Part shown: positions 44,801 to 53,201 of the stretch, piece after piece
Layout of the letters: each line of letters opens with the position of its first letter
Numbering within the stretch: position 1 is the stretch's first letter
DNA from: Tepidibacillus decaturensis
Lineage (GTDB): Bacteria; Bacillota; Bacilli; Tepidibacillales; Tepidibacillaceae
NCBI RefSeq assembly: GCF_001561915.1
Contig: NZ_LSKU01000001.1
Location: 2,349,493-2,413,492, forward strand
DNA length: 64,000 bases
Direction: 5' to 3'
The notes under the pieces: generated by a model
Database searches by the model: none
Told to the model about the DNA's origin: nothing
The model's input: the letters and a program-made list of their open reading frames with translations, nothing else
Made by a program: the position numbers and the translations under genes

Positions 44801-45564
44801 GATAAGATCCTCCAAACGATAGCAGCGATAAGAGCTGTCCATAATATAACCTGAATTGTTTTTTGATAACTATACTTTTTCGTTTCGTTTAAAAAGGTCT
44901 TTTTGATTCCTGTATTAAAGCCTCTCACTTCAAGTGCTATGGCCCGTTCACGCGTACTGTTTAAGGAATTGAGTACAACGGGTCCAATAAGCGGGAAAAA
45001 TGCTTTCATACGCACGAGTAGATTCCCTTCTGTTTCCATTCCTCTTGAACGTTGGGCATCGGTTATTTTTTCCATTGTTCCACGCATTTGGGGGATCAGT
45101 TGTAAAACAGATAAAAAGACATACCCGATTTTAGGAGAGAGTCCCTTTTTGATCATGTCTTCTACCATTTCATCATGCTTGGTTGTCAGAATTAAGATCC
45201 CAAATGACATAATCATATTCATCACACGTAACGTGATGAGTGCTGCAATGCTTAATCCTTCCTTAAAAAAGGTTACAGCACCGATTGAAAATAGAACGGT
45301 TTGGTTTTCAGGATGGAAAAAACCTTGGACAACGATAATTGAGATAATTAAGATCATACTAAGTCCTAAGGCCGGCAAAATTTTTCGAAACACTTTTCCT
45401 AAGATAAGAATAAGTAAACTTGTCATCGCAACGGATAGAACAAATTCAAGTTCTGGAATAATGTATGTGATGGCGATACTCACCATCACATACAGGACTT
45501 TCGTAAGCGGAGCTACTTTGTGTATGACTGAATCTTTTTCTACGTACAGGGTCATCGAGCTCAT
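44797..45564 (-). CDS. ECF transporter transmembrane T component (CbiQ/EcfT family)
   Basis: A 255-residue membrane protein with 5-6 TM segments. It has the EcfT coupling helices: an Ala-Arg-Gly-like motif (DAQRSRGMETEGN) and a second (RERAIALEVRGFNTG), the x-R-G motifs that contact the ATPases. It couples ATP hydrolysis to the S component. Overlaps the first ATPase gene by 4 bases and follows the S-component gene by 13 bases, preceded by AAAGGATG. Confidence 0.92.
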   Translation of the reverse strand: MSSMTLYVEKDSVIHKVAPLTKVLYVMVSIAITYIIPELEFVLSVAMTSLLILILGKVFRKILPALGLSMILIISIIVVQGFFHPENQTVLFSIGAVTFFKEGLSIAALITLRVMNMIMSFGILILTTKHDEMVEDMIKKGLSPKIGYVFLSVLQLIPQMRGTMEKITDAQRSRGMETEGNLLVRMKAFFPLIGPVVLNSLNSTRERAIALEVRGFNTGIKKTFLNETKKYSYQKTIQVILWTALIAAIVWRILS

Positions 45565-45577
45565 CTATATCATCCTT

Positions 45578-46180
45578 TTATAGTTCTTCGATTTTCTCAC
45601 TGCCTCGAAAAATTGTATTAAAATTCTTTGGTAAGCCTTTGAAAATAAAATAACTAATAATAACAGTTGCAACCTTATCTGGTACATCAACGACTACGCT
45701 GTCGCCAAAGGATGCTAGCCACATTGGGAGATCATAGGATACGAGAAACGCATAAAATGCATCTCCCCATACGTTACCTGTTTGGCCTCCCCAGAAGATA
45801 ATATTCAATGGAGTGGAAACGACTGCAGCAACTAAACCAACGACTAAACCCATCATAGTTACAGACTTTAAGTTTTTAAGCCACCCTTTGTAAGCCATGA
45901 TCCCAACAACTAAACCGATTGCACCGCTTGTGACTGCATATACGGTTGAAATAGGGTCGACCGTTATACCAAATATAATATTATTAATGATTCCAGATAA
46001 AGCTCCAATAATTGGCCCTGCTAACATACTTGCTAAGATGGTACCAATTGAGTCTAGCCATAATGGTAGTTTTAACAAACCTGCAAATAATTTCCCTAAA
46101 TAGTTGATCCCTATTGCTGCTGGGATCAGCGCAATCGCAGCAGTTGAAAGCTTTATTGTCCACATACTGTTTTTACCCAT
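45578..46180 (-). CDS. ECF transporter substrate-binding S component (probable nucleoside)
   Basis: A 200-residue hydrophobic protein with about six TM segments. The N-terminal LSTAAIALIPAAIGINYLGK and WLDSIGTILASMLAGPIIGALSG follow the layout of S components. The substrate is inferred only from context: the next gene upstream (16-base gap) is a nucleoside phosphorylase and the following genes are its own ATPases and T component, so a dedicated nucleoside or base importer is likely. GAGGAGG precedes the ATG. Confidence 0.85.
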   Translation of the reverse strand: MGKNSMWTIKLSTAAIALIPAAIGINYLGKLFAGLLKLPLWLDSIGTILASMLAGPIIGALSGIINNIIFGITVDPISTVYAVTSGAIGLVVGIMAYKGWLKNLKSVTMMGLVVGLVAAVVSTPLNIIFWGGQTGNVWGDAFYAFLVSYDLPMWLASFGDSVVVDVPDKVATVIISYFIFKGLPKNFNTIFRGSEKIEEL

Positions 46181-46196
46181 AGCTTAATCCTCCTCT

Positions 46197-46946
46197 TTAT
46201 TTAGATTTATTGTGAATGGAAGCAATTGCCTCCAAGGCCACCTTGATTTGATTTTGTTCCCCTTGTGCAGATAGCTTTTCTCCCTCAACAAGGTTGTTAA
46301 TGCCTGTTTGTAGATTCCCTTTTGACGGGACGACAACATTTAATACAGAGGCGGTTTGTATTCCTCGCAATGCTCCTAAGACAAATAATGTAGACGTTTC
46401 CATATCAGATCCTAATAGTCCTCTTCTAGACCAGTATTCATCAATATTGTCCTCTTGGTCTGTATAAAAACTATCATGGCTTCGTATAATCCCCATATGG
46501 TACGGAATATTTTGGATTTCTGCCACTTGCCTTAATGCAGCTACTAGATGATGGTTAGCTATGGCTGGAAAAATAGATTCAATATAAGCTTTCGAAGTTC
46601 CCTCATCGCGAACGGATCCTGTAGCAATAATTAAATCACCTAGATTAATATAATCTTGTAATGCACCACTACTCCCAATTCGTATGAGTGTGCTTACCCC
46701 AATATTCGCTAGTTCTTCAATGGCAATGCCTGTTGAAGGCCCACCAATTCCTGTGGACACCACTAGGATGGGAATATCCTTATAGTAGCCTAAAATACTC
46801 TTATACTCTCGATTGTAAGCTAAATCTTGAACATGTTGTAGATGTTGTTTAACCTTATCCACTCTTTTCGGGTCTCCTGGAAGTAATGCGTATTTTGCTT
46901 TTATTTCACTTGTTAACTGAATATGTGGTTGTAACTCAGTGGACAT
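46197..46946 (-). CDS. Nucleoside phosphorylase (uridine phosphorylase-like)
   Basis: A 249-residue NP-I family enzyme. PGDPKRVDKV (phosphate-binding Gly/Arg), VSTGIGGPSTGIAIEELANI, IRIGSSGALQD and GSDMETSTLFVLGALRG (the usual EMEs/ME region with the ribose-binding Glu) are all present. It splits nucleosides with phosphate into base and ribose-1-phosphate in the cytosol. It lies between the Crp-type regulator and the ECF S component, so uptake and cleavage are linked. Uridine rather than purine specificity is suggested by general similarity, not proven. Confidence 0.88.
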   Translation of the reverse strand: MSTELQPHIQLTSEIKAKYALLPGDPKRVDKVKQHLQHVQDLAYNREYKSILGYYKDIPILVVSTGIGGPSTGIAIEELANIGVSTLIRIGSSGALQDYINLGDLIIATGSVRDEGTSKAYIESIFPAIANHHLVAALRQVAEIQNIPYHMGIIRSHDSFYTDQEDNIDEYWSRRGLLGSDMETSTLFVLGALRGIQTASVLNVVVPSKGNLQTGINNLVEGEKLSAQGEQNQIKVALEAIASIHNKSK

Positions 46947-46961
46947 GTTATTTCTCCCTTC

Positions 46962-47651
46962 TTATTCCAACATACTATTTTCCCTTTCTTGCTTTAGACG
47001 ATCAATATCGAGAATCTTAATCCCATCGTTTATGAATTGGATAATCTTTTTTTCTCTTAACTCACGCAATATACGATTTACGCTTCTTAAGGTGACCGCA
47101 AGTTGTTCGCTTATCTGATTTTTGCTGATACGGATGATCTGTTTGTTTTTACGGTTGGGTTCCAATTCCTTTAATAAAAGATTGCACAAGCGATATTTTA
47201 GTGGATATAAACTATCTACACCCGACTTTGTAGCTAGGTTATATAAATATTTTGCAAGACTACGATTAAAATAATAGCTCATATGGTTATCGATATTCAG
47301 CCACTCAAGGAAATCTTCAACCTTAATTCCAATTAAAGTAAGGTTCGATAGAGCTTTTACGTTTGAGACAGAAGGATATCGGTCAAAAATTTCTATTTCA
47401 CCGATAAAGTCTCCACTTTGATAAATGGCTTGAGAATAGACTCTTCCATTTTCGGACATTACATAAATGTTAGCAGTTCCTTCAACAATGATATAAAATC
47501 GATCAATCACCTCACCTTGATTGATCACAACATCTCCTTGTTGAAAGTGATAAACATCCATCTGTTTTAAAATTCGAAAAGGACAGTTTTTCAAAATTTC
47601 ATATAAATGTTTATTTTCTTCAATTAATTTGATAATCTTTTCCAAATTCAT
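46962..47651 (-). CDS. Crp/Fnr-family regulator (YeiL-like)
   Basis: A 229-residue regulator. A cyclic-nucleotide-type beta barrel (about 25-130; YIIVEGTANIYVMSENGR, SGDFIGEIEIF) is followed by a dimer helix and a winged HTH (about 165-215; SKNQISEQLAVTLRSVNRIL). The RSVNR recognition helix resembles E. coli YeiL, which controls nucleoside genes. It is the first gene of the regulator-phosphorylase-ECF set. ATG 47651 is chosen, with AAGGAG 6 bases upstream, over the longer frame to 47717. An IS element begins 86 bases upstream and may have replaced its promoter region. Confidence 0.9.
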   Translation of the reverse strand: MNLEKIIKLIEENKHLYEILKNCPFRILKQMDVYHFQQGDVVINQGEVIDRFYIIVEGTANIYVMSENGRVYSQAIYQSGDFIGEIEIFDRYPSVSNVKALSNLTLIGIKVEDFLEWLNIDNHMSYYFNRSLAKYLYNLATKSGVDSLYPLKYRLCNLLLKELEPNRKNKQIIRISKNQISEQLAVTLRSVNRILRELREKKIIQFINDGIKILDIDRLKQERENSMLE

Positions 47652-47727
47652 CTTTCTCCTTAATTTTAAAAGATATGTACGATGGAGGGATAGGACATGT
47701 GTCCTATATGTCTCCATTTTATTTAAT

Positions 47728-48746
47728 AATTCTGATCACTAGCGTTGCATTAATTAAATCTGATGATTCAAAATAATAGCAATCTTCAAAAATTATATGT
47801 CCATACAACAAAAAAATCCTTTACAATGGAAGTACAGGTGATTCCTGTCCAAATCCAATAGTAAAGGAATTCATGTTATGGACAAGAATACACTAATTTC
47901 GTCATTTGGTAAATGGGTTTCACCCATAAATTTTAAAAAAATTTTTGAACATGTTGAAAATGGTAAACAAGATTACTACATCAAGAAACTTACAACAGAG
48001 GCTTTTATTAAACTTCTGCTTTTTGCTCAGCTGCATGAAACCGAGAGTTTACAAGCCATGAGTGATGCACTACTTAATGTGTTTGACCGCGGGTATGTTG
48101 ACTATGAACGTTTTAATCGAATGACAGATGATGGTTACTTCTTTGTATCAAGGCTAAAGAAAAATGCCGTCATACGAGAAATCGAACGTTTTACTCTTCC
48201 CGAAGGTAGCAAGGTTTTAGCTGATAAAATGGTCTACATCGGGACACCACAAAAACGGGCAGAAAATATCTTTCGCCTTCTTGAGGTGATCGATACAAAG
48301 GGGAATAACCTTCGGTTAATCACGAACCGATTTGATTTGAGCGCCGAAGAAATCAGTGAAATTTACCGATCACGCTGGACAATTGAACTATTCTTTTAAT
48401 GGCTCAAGCAGCATGTTGAGATCAAACATTTTTATGGAATGAGTGAAACGGCAATACAAAATCAAATCTACTTAGCACTAATTACTTATTGCTTAAATGT
48501 TCTCGTGCAACTTGAGATGAAGAGTAAGAAATCTTTACTTCAAATCACTCGCTGGTTAAAGGCTGCGATTTGTAAGCCAGCATATATTTGGTTACGTCGG
48601 TTTGACGAACGATCTAGCACATAAATAAAAGCATGATTCCTGTCACTCCAGTATTTAAATGTATATATTTACCAAATGGACAGAATCACCTTTTCTTTTT
48701 TACTGAAAATTTTGACTATATTTATGCAACGCTAGTGAATTCTGAT
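47728..48746 (+). mobile_element. IS4-type insertion element, defective, with 9-bp target duplication
   Basis: Ends CACTAGCGTTGCAT (47737-47750) and ATGCAACGCTAGTG (48724-48737) are exact inverted repeats. AATTCTGAT immediately precedes (47728-47736) and follows (48738-48746) them, a perfect 9-base direct duplication. The body is 1001 bases and carries a broken transposase. Coordinates here include the duplication. A 9-12 base duplication and a ~14-base perfect terminal repeat fit the IS4 family. Confidence 0.92.
47878..48624 (+). pseudogene. IS4-family transposase, internally deleted and with a stop codon
   Basis: The N-terminus (MDKNTLISSFGKWVSPINF) and C-terminal half (NVFDRGYVDYERFNRM, RFVTRLK-like FVSRLKKNAV, YRSRWTIELFF) are those of an IS4 DDE transposase, but about 140 residues between LHETESLQAMSDA and LLNVFDRG, including the first catalytic Asp, are missing. 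A TAA at 48397-48399 interrupts the Y-(2)-R-(3)-E-(6)-K region, where FFKWLKQH would be expected; the frame continues to 48624. It cannot be an active enzyme. Confidence 0.92.
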
Positions 48747-48863
48747 TAAATAATATAACATTTTAGGATAAATGTCTTAGGGGTATGAAAATATATCCCA
48801 TAAATGTTGCCATATTGTAAGAGTCAAACAGACCACACGGAAATAAAAAAATGGCAAAATAAA

Positions 48864-49030
48864 AGCAAAAAAGACCTACTACCTGCAGGTCTTTTTTCTT
48901 AGTGATTATTTATATACATCACCACGATTGTCAATTGTCAGAATATATACTCCTCCCACGACACAAATTCTGAGTTATTCTTTAGTTGGCGTTCTTCTTC
49001 TTCACTTAAATCGATTTCTTCTGGTTCCAT
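48864..49030. repeat. Direct repeat A flanking the ECF/nucleoside locus (right copy)
   Basis: Partner of 42918-43084, in the same orientation, with roughly a dozen single-base differences. It carries the AAAGACCTAC / GCAGGTCTTT hairpin at 48868-48892. Spacing between copies is 5946 bases. Confidence 0.85.
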
Positions 49031-49162
49031 TTCTAATATTTCATCTCAATCTGGACATTTATGAGTTAGGGACAGAAATTTCAGGTAATCATAAGCTGAT
49101 TTTTTAGCAGATTCAGGAAGGTTTCGGATCAATTTAACTAATTCATCATTATTAATTGTCAT
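48906..49162 (-). pseudogene. Antitoxin-like gene with in-frame TGA, joined to a RelE toxin tail
   Basis: From ATG 49162 the frame encodes MTINNDELVKLIRNLPESAK..., a small VapB/DUF2281-type antitoxin-like protein of 74 residues ending at SWEEYIF (stop 48938-48940). A TGA at codon 39 (after THKCPD) sits where Trp is usual, so the gene is broken. Overlapping its end in another frame, 48950-48906 encodes VYILTIDNRGDVYK-stop, which resembles a RelE/ParE C-terminus. The toxin body was deleted. The left copy shares exactly the same junction. Confidence 0.65.
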
Positions 49163-49277
49163 TATACAAACCCCCTTTAATTTTCTGTGTAAAAACAATT
49201 CTTTAGATAATATTATACTTTTTTAATCGATTTGATCTCAACAACAATTTATTTTTTTAAAAAACCACCTGTTTAAA

Positions 49278-49316
49278 GAAAGAACCCTATCTTATAAAAA
49301 ATAGATAAGGTTCTTT
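49278..49316. terminator. Bidirectional terminator-like hairpin
   Basis: AAAGAACCCTATCT / AGATAAGGTTCTTT with one G-U pair and an 8-10 base AT loop. No functional gene directly adjoins it in this broken region. Confidence 0.6.
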
Positions 49317-49346
49317 CCATGTTCATGGTCTTATTTCTTTATGCCA

Positions 49347-49555
49347 TGAGCGATGAATACCACCAATCGTTAACTGAATTTCGTGTTGGGCACTAGTCAG
49401 ATGTGGCGATTGACAGTATAGGGTTCGTTATTGCATTAGTAAGCTATTGGTTGTTTCAACTAAAGGTGAAAGGAGAATATCAAAATGGATTTAAAAATGC
49501 TCACGTTATTTTTGTTTCATGCTCTAGCTTCGGCAACGCAGGCATCTTCGAATAA
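49347..49555 (+). other. Degenerate coding remnants, 48625-49555 gap
   Basis: ATGAGCGATGAATACCACCA is repeated from 42849 but the frame soon stops. After it, one frame reads a hydrophobic stretch (FVIALVSYWLFQLKVKG) to a stop at 49556-49558, and another starts at ATG 49485 after an AAAGGAG site with a signal-like MDLKMLTLFLFHALASATQA before running antisense into the protease gene. None looks like an intact gene. The region looks like the worn end of an older gene cut by insertion of the protease/ATPase pair. Confidence 0.35.
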
Positions 49556-51832
49556 TTATTTCACTGGAACCATTACTTCATTTCTATTTTTAATTTCAAT
49601 TGGTTCCAAAATTCTAAACTCATTTAAGATGTCTTCATATAAATTACCAGCGTATTTAGGAATATTGATGGTTACCACAACTGCATAATCAATTCTATTA
49701 CTACTACCATTCCTACCCATTCCATGTAATACTAAAAATGGTCTCTCTAAGGAGTTAACTTTCATACGTTTCCATTTTTTGACGACAGTATCCCATTTTA
49801 AGTCATTTCTTCTTGCAAGCTCAGTTTGATAACGTTCAGGTGAATTAGTAGCTGGTAAACTACTTTTTTTATACCCTCCATTTAACAGCTCTTGAATTTT
49901 AATTTTATCCAGATCAATATTTAGGATTTTACTCTTATTGCCTTTTGTAAATTTATATTTCTTACTATGTGGATAGAAAGTATCCTCTATTGCCGATTCT
50001 GTATAATCTTCAATATGTAATGGGTTTACTTTTGATAAAGTTACAATTGTCCAAGAAAAATGTACATCTGATGAAATAGATATATTTAAAGGTAATGGTA
50101 TTGGAAGTTTTGCTAAACCAGTAGGGTTCATCGAATTAGAATAGATAATGTGTACGCGATTTCGATCGCACCTTAGGATATCGTCTACGCTTTGATCAAT
50201 TATTCCATAACCAATTTGTTCATCTACTAGATTTGGGTTTTTAGCAGAATGTATTAATAGCGCTCTAGCAACTAATGGAGTGAAACGATTACATCTTCCT
50301 ATTATTTCTGCTGCTTTACTTGCAATTATCGGAGCTGAAAAGCTCGTACCAGCTGAAAGTAGTTTTGTTTTATCATCTGCAAAATTTAATAAATGAATAG
50401 GGAATCGACTATCTCCACCAAACGCACAAAGATCAGGTTTTACCTTGCACCCTTCTCTACCCCCACCTACGCAGCTATAACTTGCTCTTTTCCAATTTGT
50501 AGACTCGTAATCATAAGTATAAGCACCTACTCCAAGTCCATTAACTAGGTCTGCAGGGGATTGTATTCTATTATAAGGCGAAGGTCTTTCTCCATCATTT
50601 CCAACTGCAACCACAAAAAGTTTCCGATAGTTCCATGCCAATGTATCTAATGAATATGTAAATCTAGAAATTTCATCATCGAATATTGGACCAACAGGAC
50701 CAAATGATAAATTATAAACATCAATATCATGTCTAGTCGGGACTACTTCTTCAATTAAATCAATAGCTTCATATAGATCTAAATCTGTTGGGTCACTCAA
50801 TGGTAATACGCGAAAACTTTCCACAAAAACAACTGGATCTTCAATCCGGTTATTTGCCTCATATTGATTTAAATCTCCATATAGGGCTACACCAGCTACA
50901 GCTGTACCATGTTCTATACCTTCTTTAATTGCGACAGTATTTACAGATTTATTCTCTTTACTATATTTTGTTAAAAAAGGATGCGACGAATTAATCCCAC
51001 CATCGAAAATCCCCAATTTTATTTGGGAAATCGCTTTTCCTATAGGGGGTAATAATAAATTGGTATCATTCGTTGAACCTCTTAGAGAAGGGAAAAAATT
51101 TAATCTTAAAGGATGAACAGTTCTCAAAGGATTAAAATCAGCAATATTTTTTATAACTTTAATATCCACCACTGCGCTAACAAACGTCGGCCCATCATCA
51201 TACTCCCTTATTTTTATTGTGTTCTCTTGTACCCCTTGGTTTAACAGGTTTTCCTTAAATTTCCCAACCATTACATCATTTTCTTCATTATATGGGTGGA
51301 GTACAAATTCAACGGCCCCTTCCCTCCAATCATCATCAAAGCCCTGAATTACTTCGCTAACATCCAATAAGGAAAATTCTTCAATTTTCCTTATATCATT
51401 TTTAAAACTATCCGACAACAAAGCCTCGTCAGATGAAAGAATTTTATCAAATGAAGATAAACCCTCTTGATCAATTTTAACAAAGTGCATTTTACTATAC
51501 TTCAATTCATCGTCTTTTTGAAATACCCATCTTCTTGATCCGATATTTTGCAATTGAGTTTGTCTAAATAGGGTTTCAGGTGTATATGATTTTGCAAGAA
51601 ACTTTTCATTTAGCCTTAAAGTAATAACAACTTCTTTCATTCTTTTTTCTTCTGGAATTTTTTCTATTCGCAACTTTACCTCTTCTACTTGTTTTTTAAC
51701 TCTATTTTTTGCTTCATTGTAACTTCTTGGATATACCGTTTCTCCTCCCCCATATGATTTCTGAATAGGTTCAATCATCTTTTCACCATTGCCTATTATC
51801 GGCATATAATCCTGTTTTGACCTGTCAGACAT
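49556..51832 (-). CDS. ietS: S8 subtilase of an IetAS-type defence pair
   Basis: A 758-residue protease (start ATG 51832, after GGGGGGAG). The N-terminal 240 residues are of unassigned type. The subtilase domain follows with the triad in order: LGIFDGG (Asp 277), EHGTAVAG (His 308) and AGTSFSAP (Ser 497), plus VVAVGNDG for the oxyanion Asn. There is no signal peptide, so it is cytosolic. The C-terminal 180 residues form another domain. It starts 22 bases after the AAA ATPase gene. This pairing, subtilase with a central AAA ATPase, is that of IetAS, first described as a Ti-plasmid instability system and later reported as anti-phage. The symbol is by architecture. Confidence 0.82.
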   Translation of the reverse strand: MSDRSKQDYMPIIGNGEKMIEPIQKSYGGGETVYPRSYNEAKNRVKKQVEEVKLRIEKIPEEKRMKEVVITLRLNEKFLAKSYTPETLFRQTQLQNIGSRRWVFQKDDELKYSKMHFVKIDQEGLSSFDKILSSDEALLSDSFKNDIRKIEEFSLLDVSEVIQGFDDDWREGAVEFVLHPYNEENDVMVGKFKENLLNQGVQENTIKIREYDDGPTFVSAVVDIKVIKNIADFNPLRTVHPLRLNFFPSLRGSTNDTNLLLPPIGKAISQIKLGIFDGGINSSHPFLTKYSKENKSVNTVAIKEGIEHGTAVAGVALYGDLNQYEANNRIEDPVVFVESFRVLPLSDPTDLDLYEAIDLIEEVVPTRHDIDVYNLSFGPVGPIFDDEISRFTYSLDTLAWNYRKLFVVAVGNDGERPSPYNRIQSPADLVNGLGVGAYTYDYESTNWKRASYSCVGGGREGCKVKPDLCAFGGDSRFPIHLLNFADDKTKLLSAGTSFSAPIIASKAAEIIGRCNRFTPLVARALLIHSAKNPNLVDEQIGYGIIDQSVDDILRCDRNRVHIIYSNSMNPTGLAKLPIPLPLNISISSDVHFSWTIVTLSKVNPLHIEDYTESAIEDTFYPHSKKYKFTKGNKSKILNIDLDKIKIQELLNGGYKKSSLPATNSPERYQTELARRNDLKWDTVVKKWKRMKVNSLERPFLVLHGMGRNGSSNRIDYAVVVTINIPKYAGNLYEDILNEFRILEPIEIKNRNEVMVPVK

Positions 51833-51854
51833 AACATTCTCCCCCCTTAACACT

Positions 51855-52964
51855 TTATTTAATACTTGACTTTAGATGATGATTCACTGTTGAAACACTA
51901 ATACCTAATAAATTAGCAATCTTCGCTTGGGATATTTTCCCTTCATAAATTTCCTTTAATGCAAAAATTAAAATTTTATTAAAGTTTGAACGGTCATCAT
52001 TATTCACTTCTCTTAATTTTTCAATTAGTACCTTTATGGGATCGGAACCATTAATGATAGTTTGACGAAGTACATATTGACTGATTTGTTTAATATCCGA
52101 CGGACTAACATGATTAAACGCTTTAGCTATCGCTTTTATAATTATATCTTGAATTTCTATAGTTCCTTTGTTCATATTTAATTTCCATAACTTAAATCTT
52201 TGTTCTTCACCTGGTAATGGTATTTCAATTTTTAAATCAAATCTTCTCCAAATTGCCTTATCCAAGAATTCATGATGATTGGTTGCCCCAATTATAATTG
52301 AATGAGTTGGCCATTCTTCTAATTCCTTTAGTAGCACATTAACAATTCTTTTTAATTCCCCTAAGTCAGTTGGATCATCTCTTCTTTTTGCCACTGCATC
52401 GAATTCATCAAGGAGAAGTACCGATGGATTGTTTTTCCCATAATCTAGAACTTTCTTCAGGTTCTGCCCGGTTTTACCTAAATAGCTTGATATTGCAGAC
52501 GATAAATCTAACGTTATTAAAGGCAATGATAAACTATGGGCTATAAACTTGGATAATAAAGTTTTCCCAACTCCTGGTGGTCCATAAAACAAAATACTAT
52601 TAGGTGGTTTTAAATCATTAGCTATTAATTTTGAAATTTGTTTTCTTTCCGCTAAAAATTGTTTAATTAATCGTTCTACATGGTTATCTAAAACAACAAT
52701 TTCATCAAATGTTGTTGAGTCGTTAACATTTACTAATGACATAAAAGATTCATTGTCAACCGGGGGAGGTGTAATACCTATTGACCTAGTGAGCGGCGCC
52801 CCAGCGCTATATGTAGAAATAATTTCTGCTAATTCCATCGATAATTTTGGGTCATCCTCTTTTATTTTTCTAATTATTGAAAGAGCAGACATTTCAACAG
52901 TTCTTATATCTCCTTCTAAAGAAGCCCGAATCAAGGATGGTAATTGTTTATAAACCGCATTCAT
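51855..52964 (-). CDS. ietA: AAA ATPase of an IetAS-type defence pair, with C-terminal HTH
   Basis: A 369-residue AAA+ ATPase of the FtsH/Cdc48-like class. Walker A is FYGPPGVGKT (126-135), Walker B SVLLLDEFDA (181-190), sensor region IIIGATNHHEF and second-region RRFD arginine motif. The last 40 residues form a small HTH (ISQAKIANLLGISVSTVNHH), unusual in this role. The start is ATG 52964 with AAAGGTG 7 bases upstream; the ATG 18 bases earlier has no ribosome site. It precedes the subtilase by 22 bases, so the pair forms an operon. ATP-driven control of the protease is the expected model; how infection is sensed is unknown. Confidence 0.85.
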   Translation of the reverse strand: MNAVYKQLPSLIRASLEGDIRTVEMSALSIIRKIKEDDPKLSMELAEIISTYSAGAPLTRSIGITPPPVDNESFMSLVNVNDSTTFDEIVVLDNHVERLIKQFLAERKQISKLIANDLKPPNSILFYGPPGVGKTLLSKFIAHSLSLPLITLDLSSAISSYLGKTGQNLKKVLDYGKNNPSVLLLDEFDAVAKRRDDPTDLGELKRIVNVLLKELEEWPTHSIIIGATNHHEFLDKAIWRRFDLKIEIPLPGEEQRFKLWKLNMNKGTIEIQDIIIKAIAKAFNHVSPSDIKQISQYVLRQTIINGSDPIKVLIEKLREVNNDDRSNFNKILIFALKEIYEGKISQAKIANLLGISVSTVNHHLKSSIK

Positions 52965-52990
52965 TCGATACACACCTTTCATATTTACTT

Positions 52991-53073
52991 ATCGAATAAT
53001 AATATTATAAATATTACCACCTTTTTTAGTCAATATTATTCGAATATAACAGCAAACATAACTTTATCGAATG
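52991..53073. promoter_or_regulatory. Inverted-repeat operator candidate upstream of ietA
   Basis: TCGAATAATAATATT (52992-53006) and AATATTATTCGA (53032-53043) face each other 25 bases apart around an AT-rich promoter, with a third ATCGAAT copy at 53067-53073. The positions flank where -10/-35 boxes would be. A regulator, possibly the ATPase's own HTH, may bind. Confidence 0.5.
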
Positions 53074-53104
53074 GAAATTTCCTTTAATAAACATAAATCT
53101 AAAC

Positions 53105-53141
53105 TTAAAAAACCTCCTAGGAATAACATAATCCAAGGAGG
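53105..53141 (-). terminator. Terminator of the hut operon
   Basis: CCTCCTAGGA / TCCAAGGAGG stem with an 11-base loop and a minus-strand TTTTTT tail, 61 bases after the yjiH-like stop. Confidence 0.8.
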
Positions 53142-53201
53142 ACTTAACTTATTAGTTAACTCACAATAACTGCATAAATACAATAATACTTGACCAAGTC
53201 A

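Noticed and set aside
44903-45583. 226-codon plus-strand ORF
   Set aside because: Fully antisense to the EcfT gene, whose motifs are clear.
49485-49688. 67-codon plus-strand ORF with good ribosome site
   Set aside because: Most of it is antisense to the protease C-terminus; kept only as a possible relic, not a gene.
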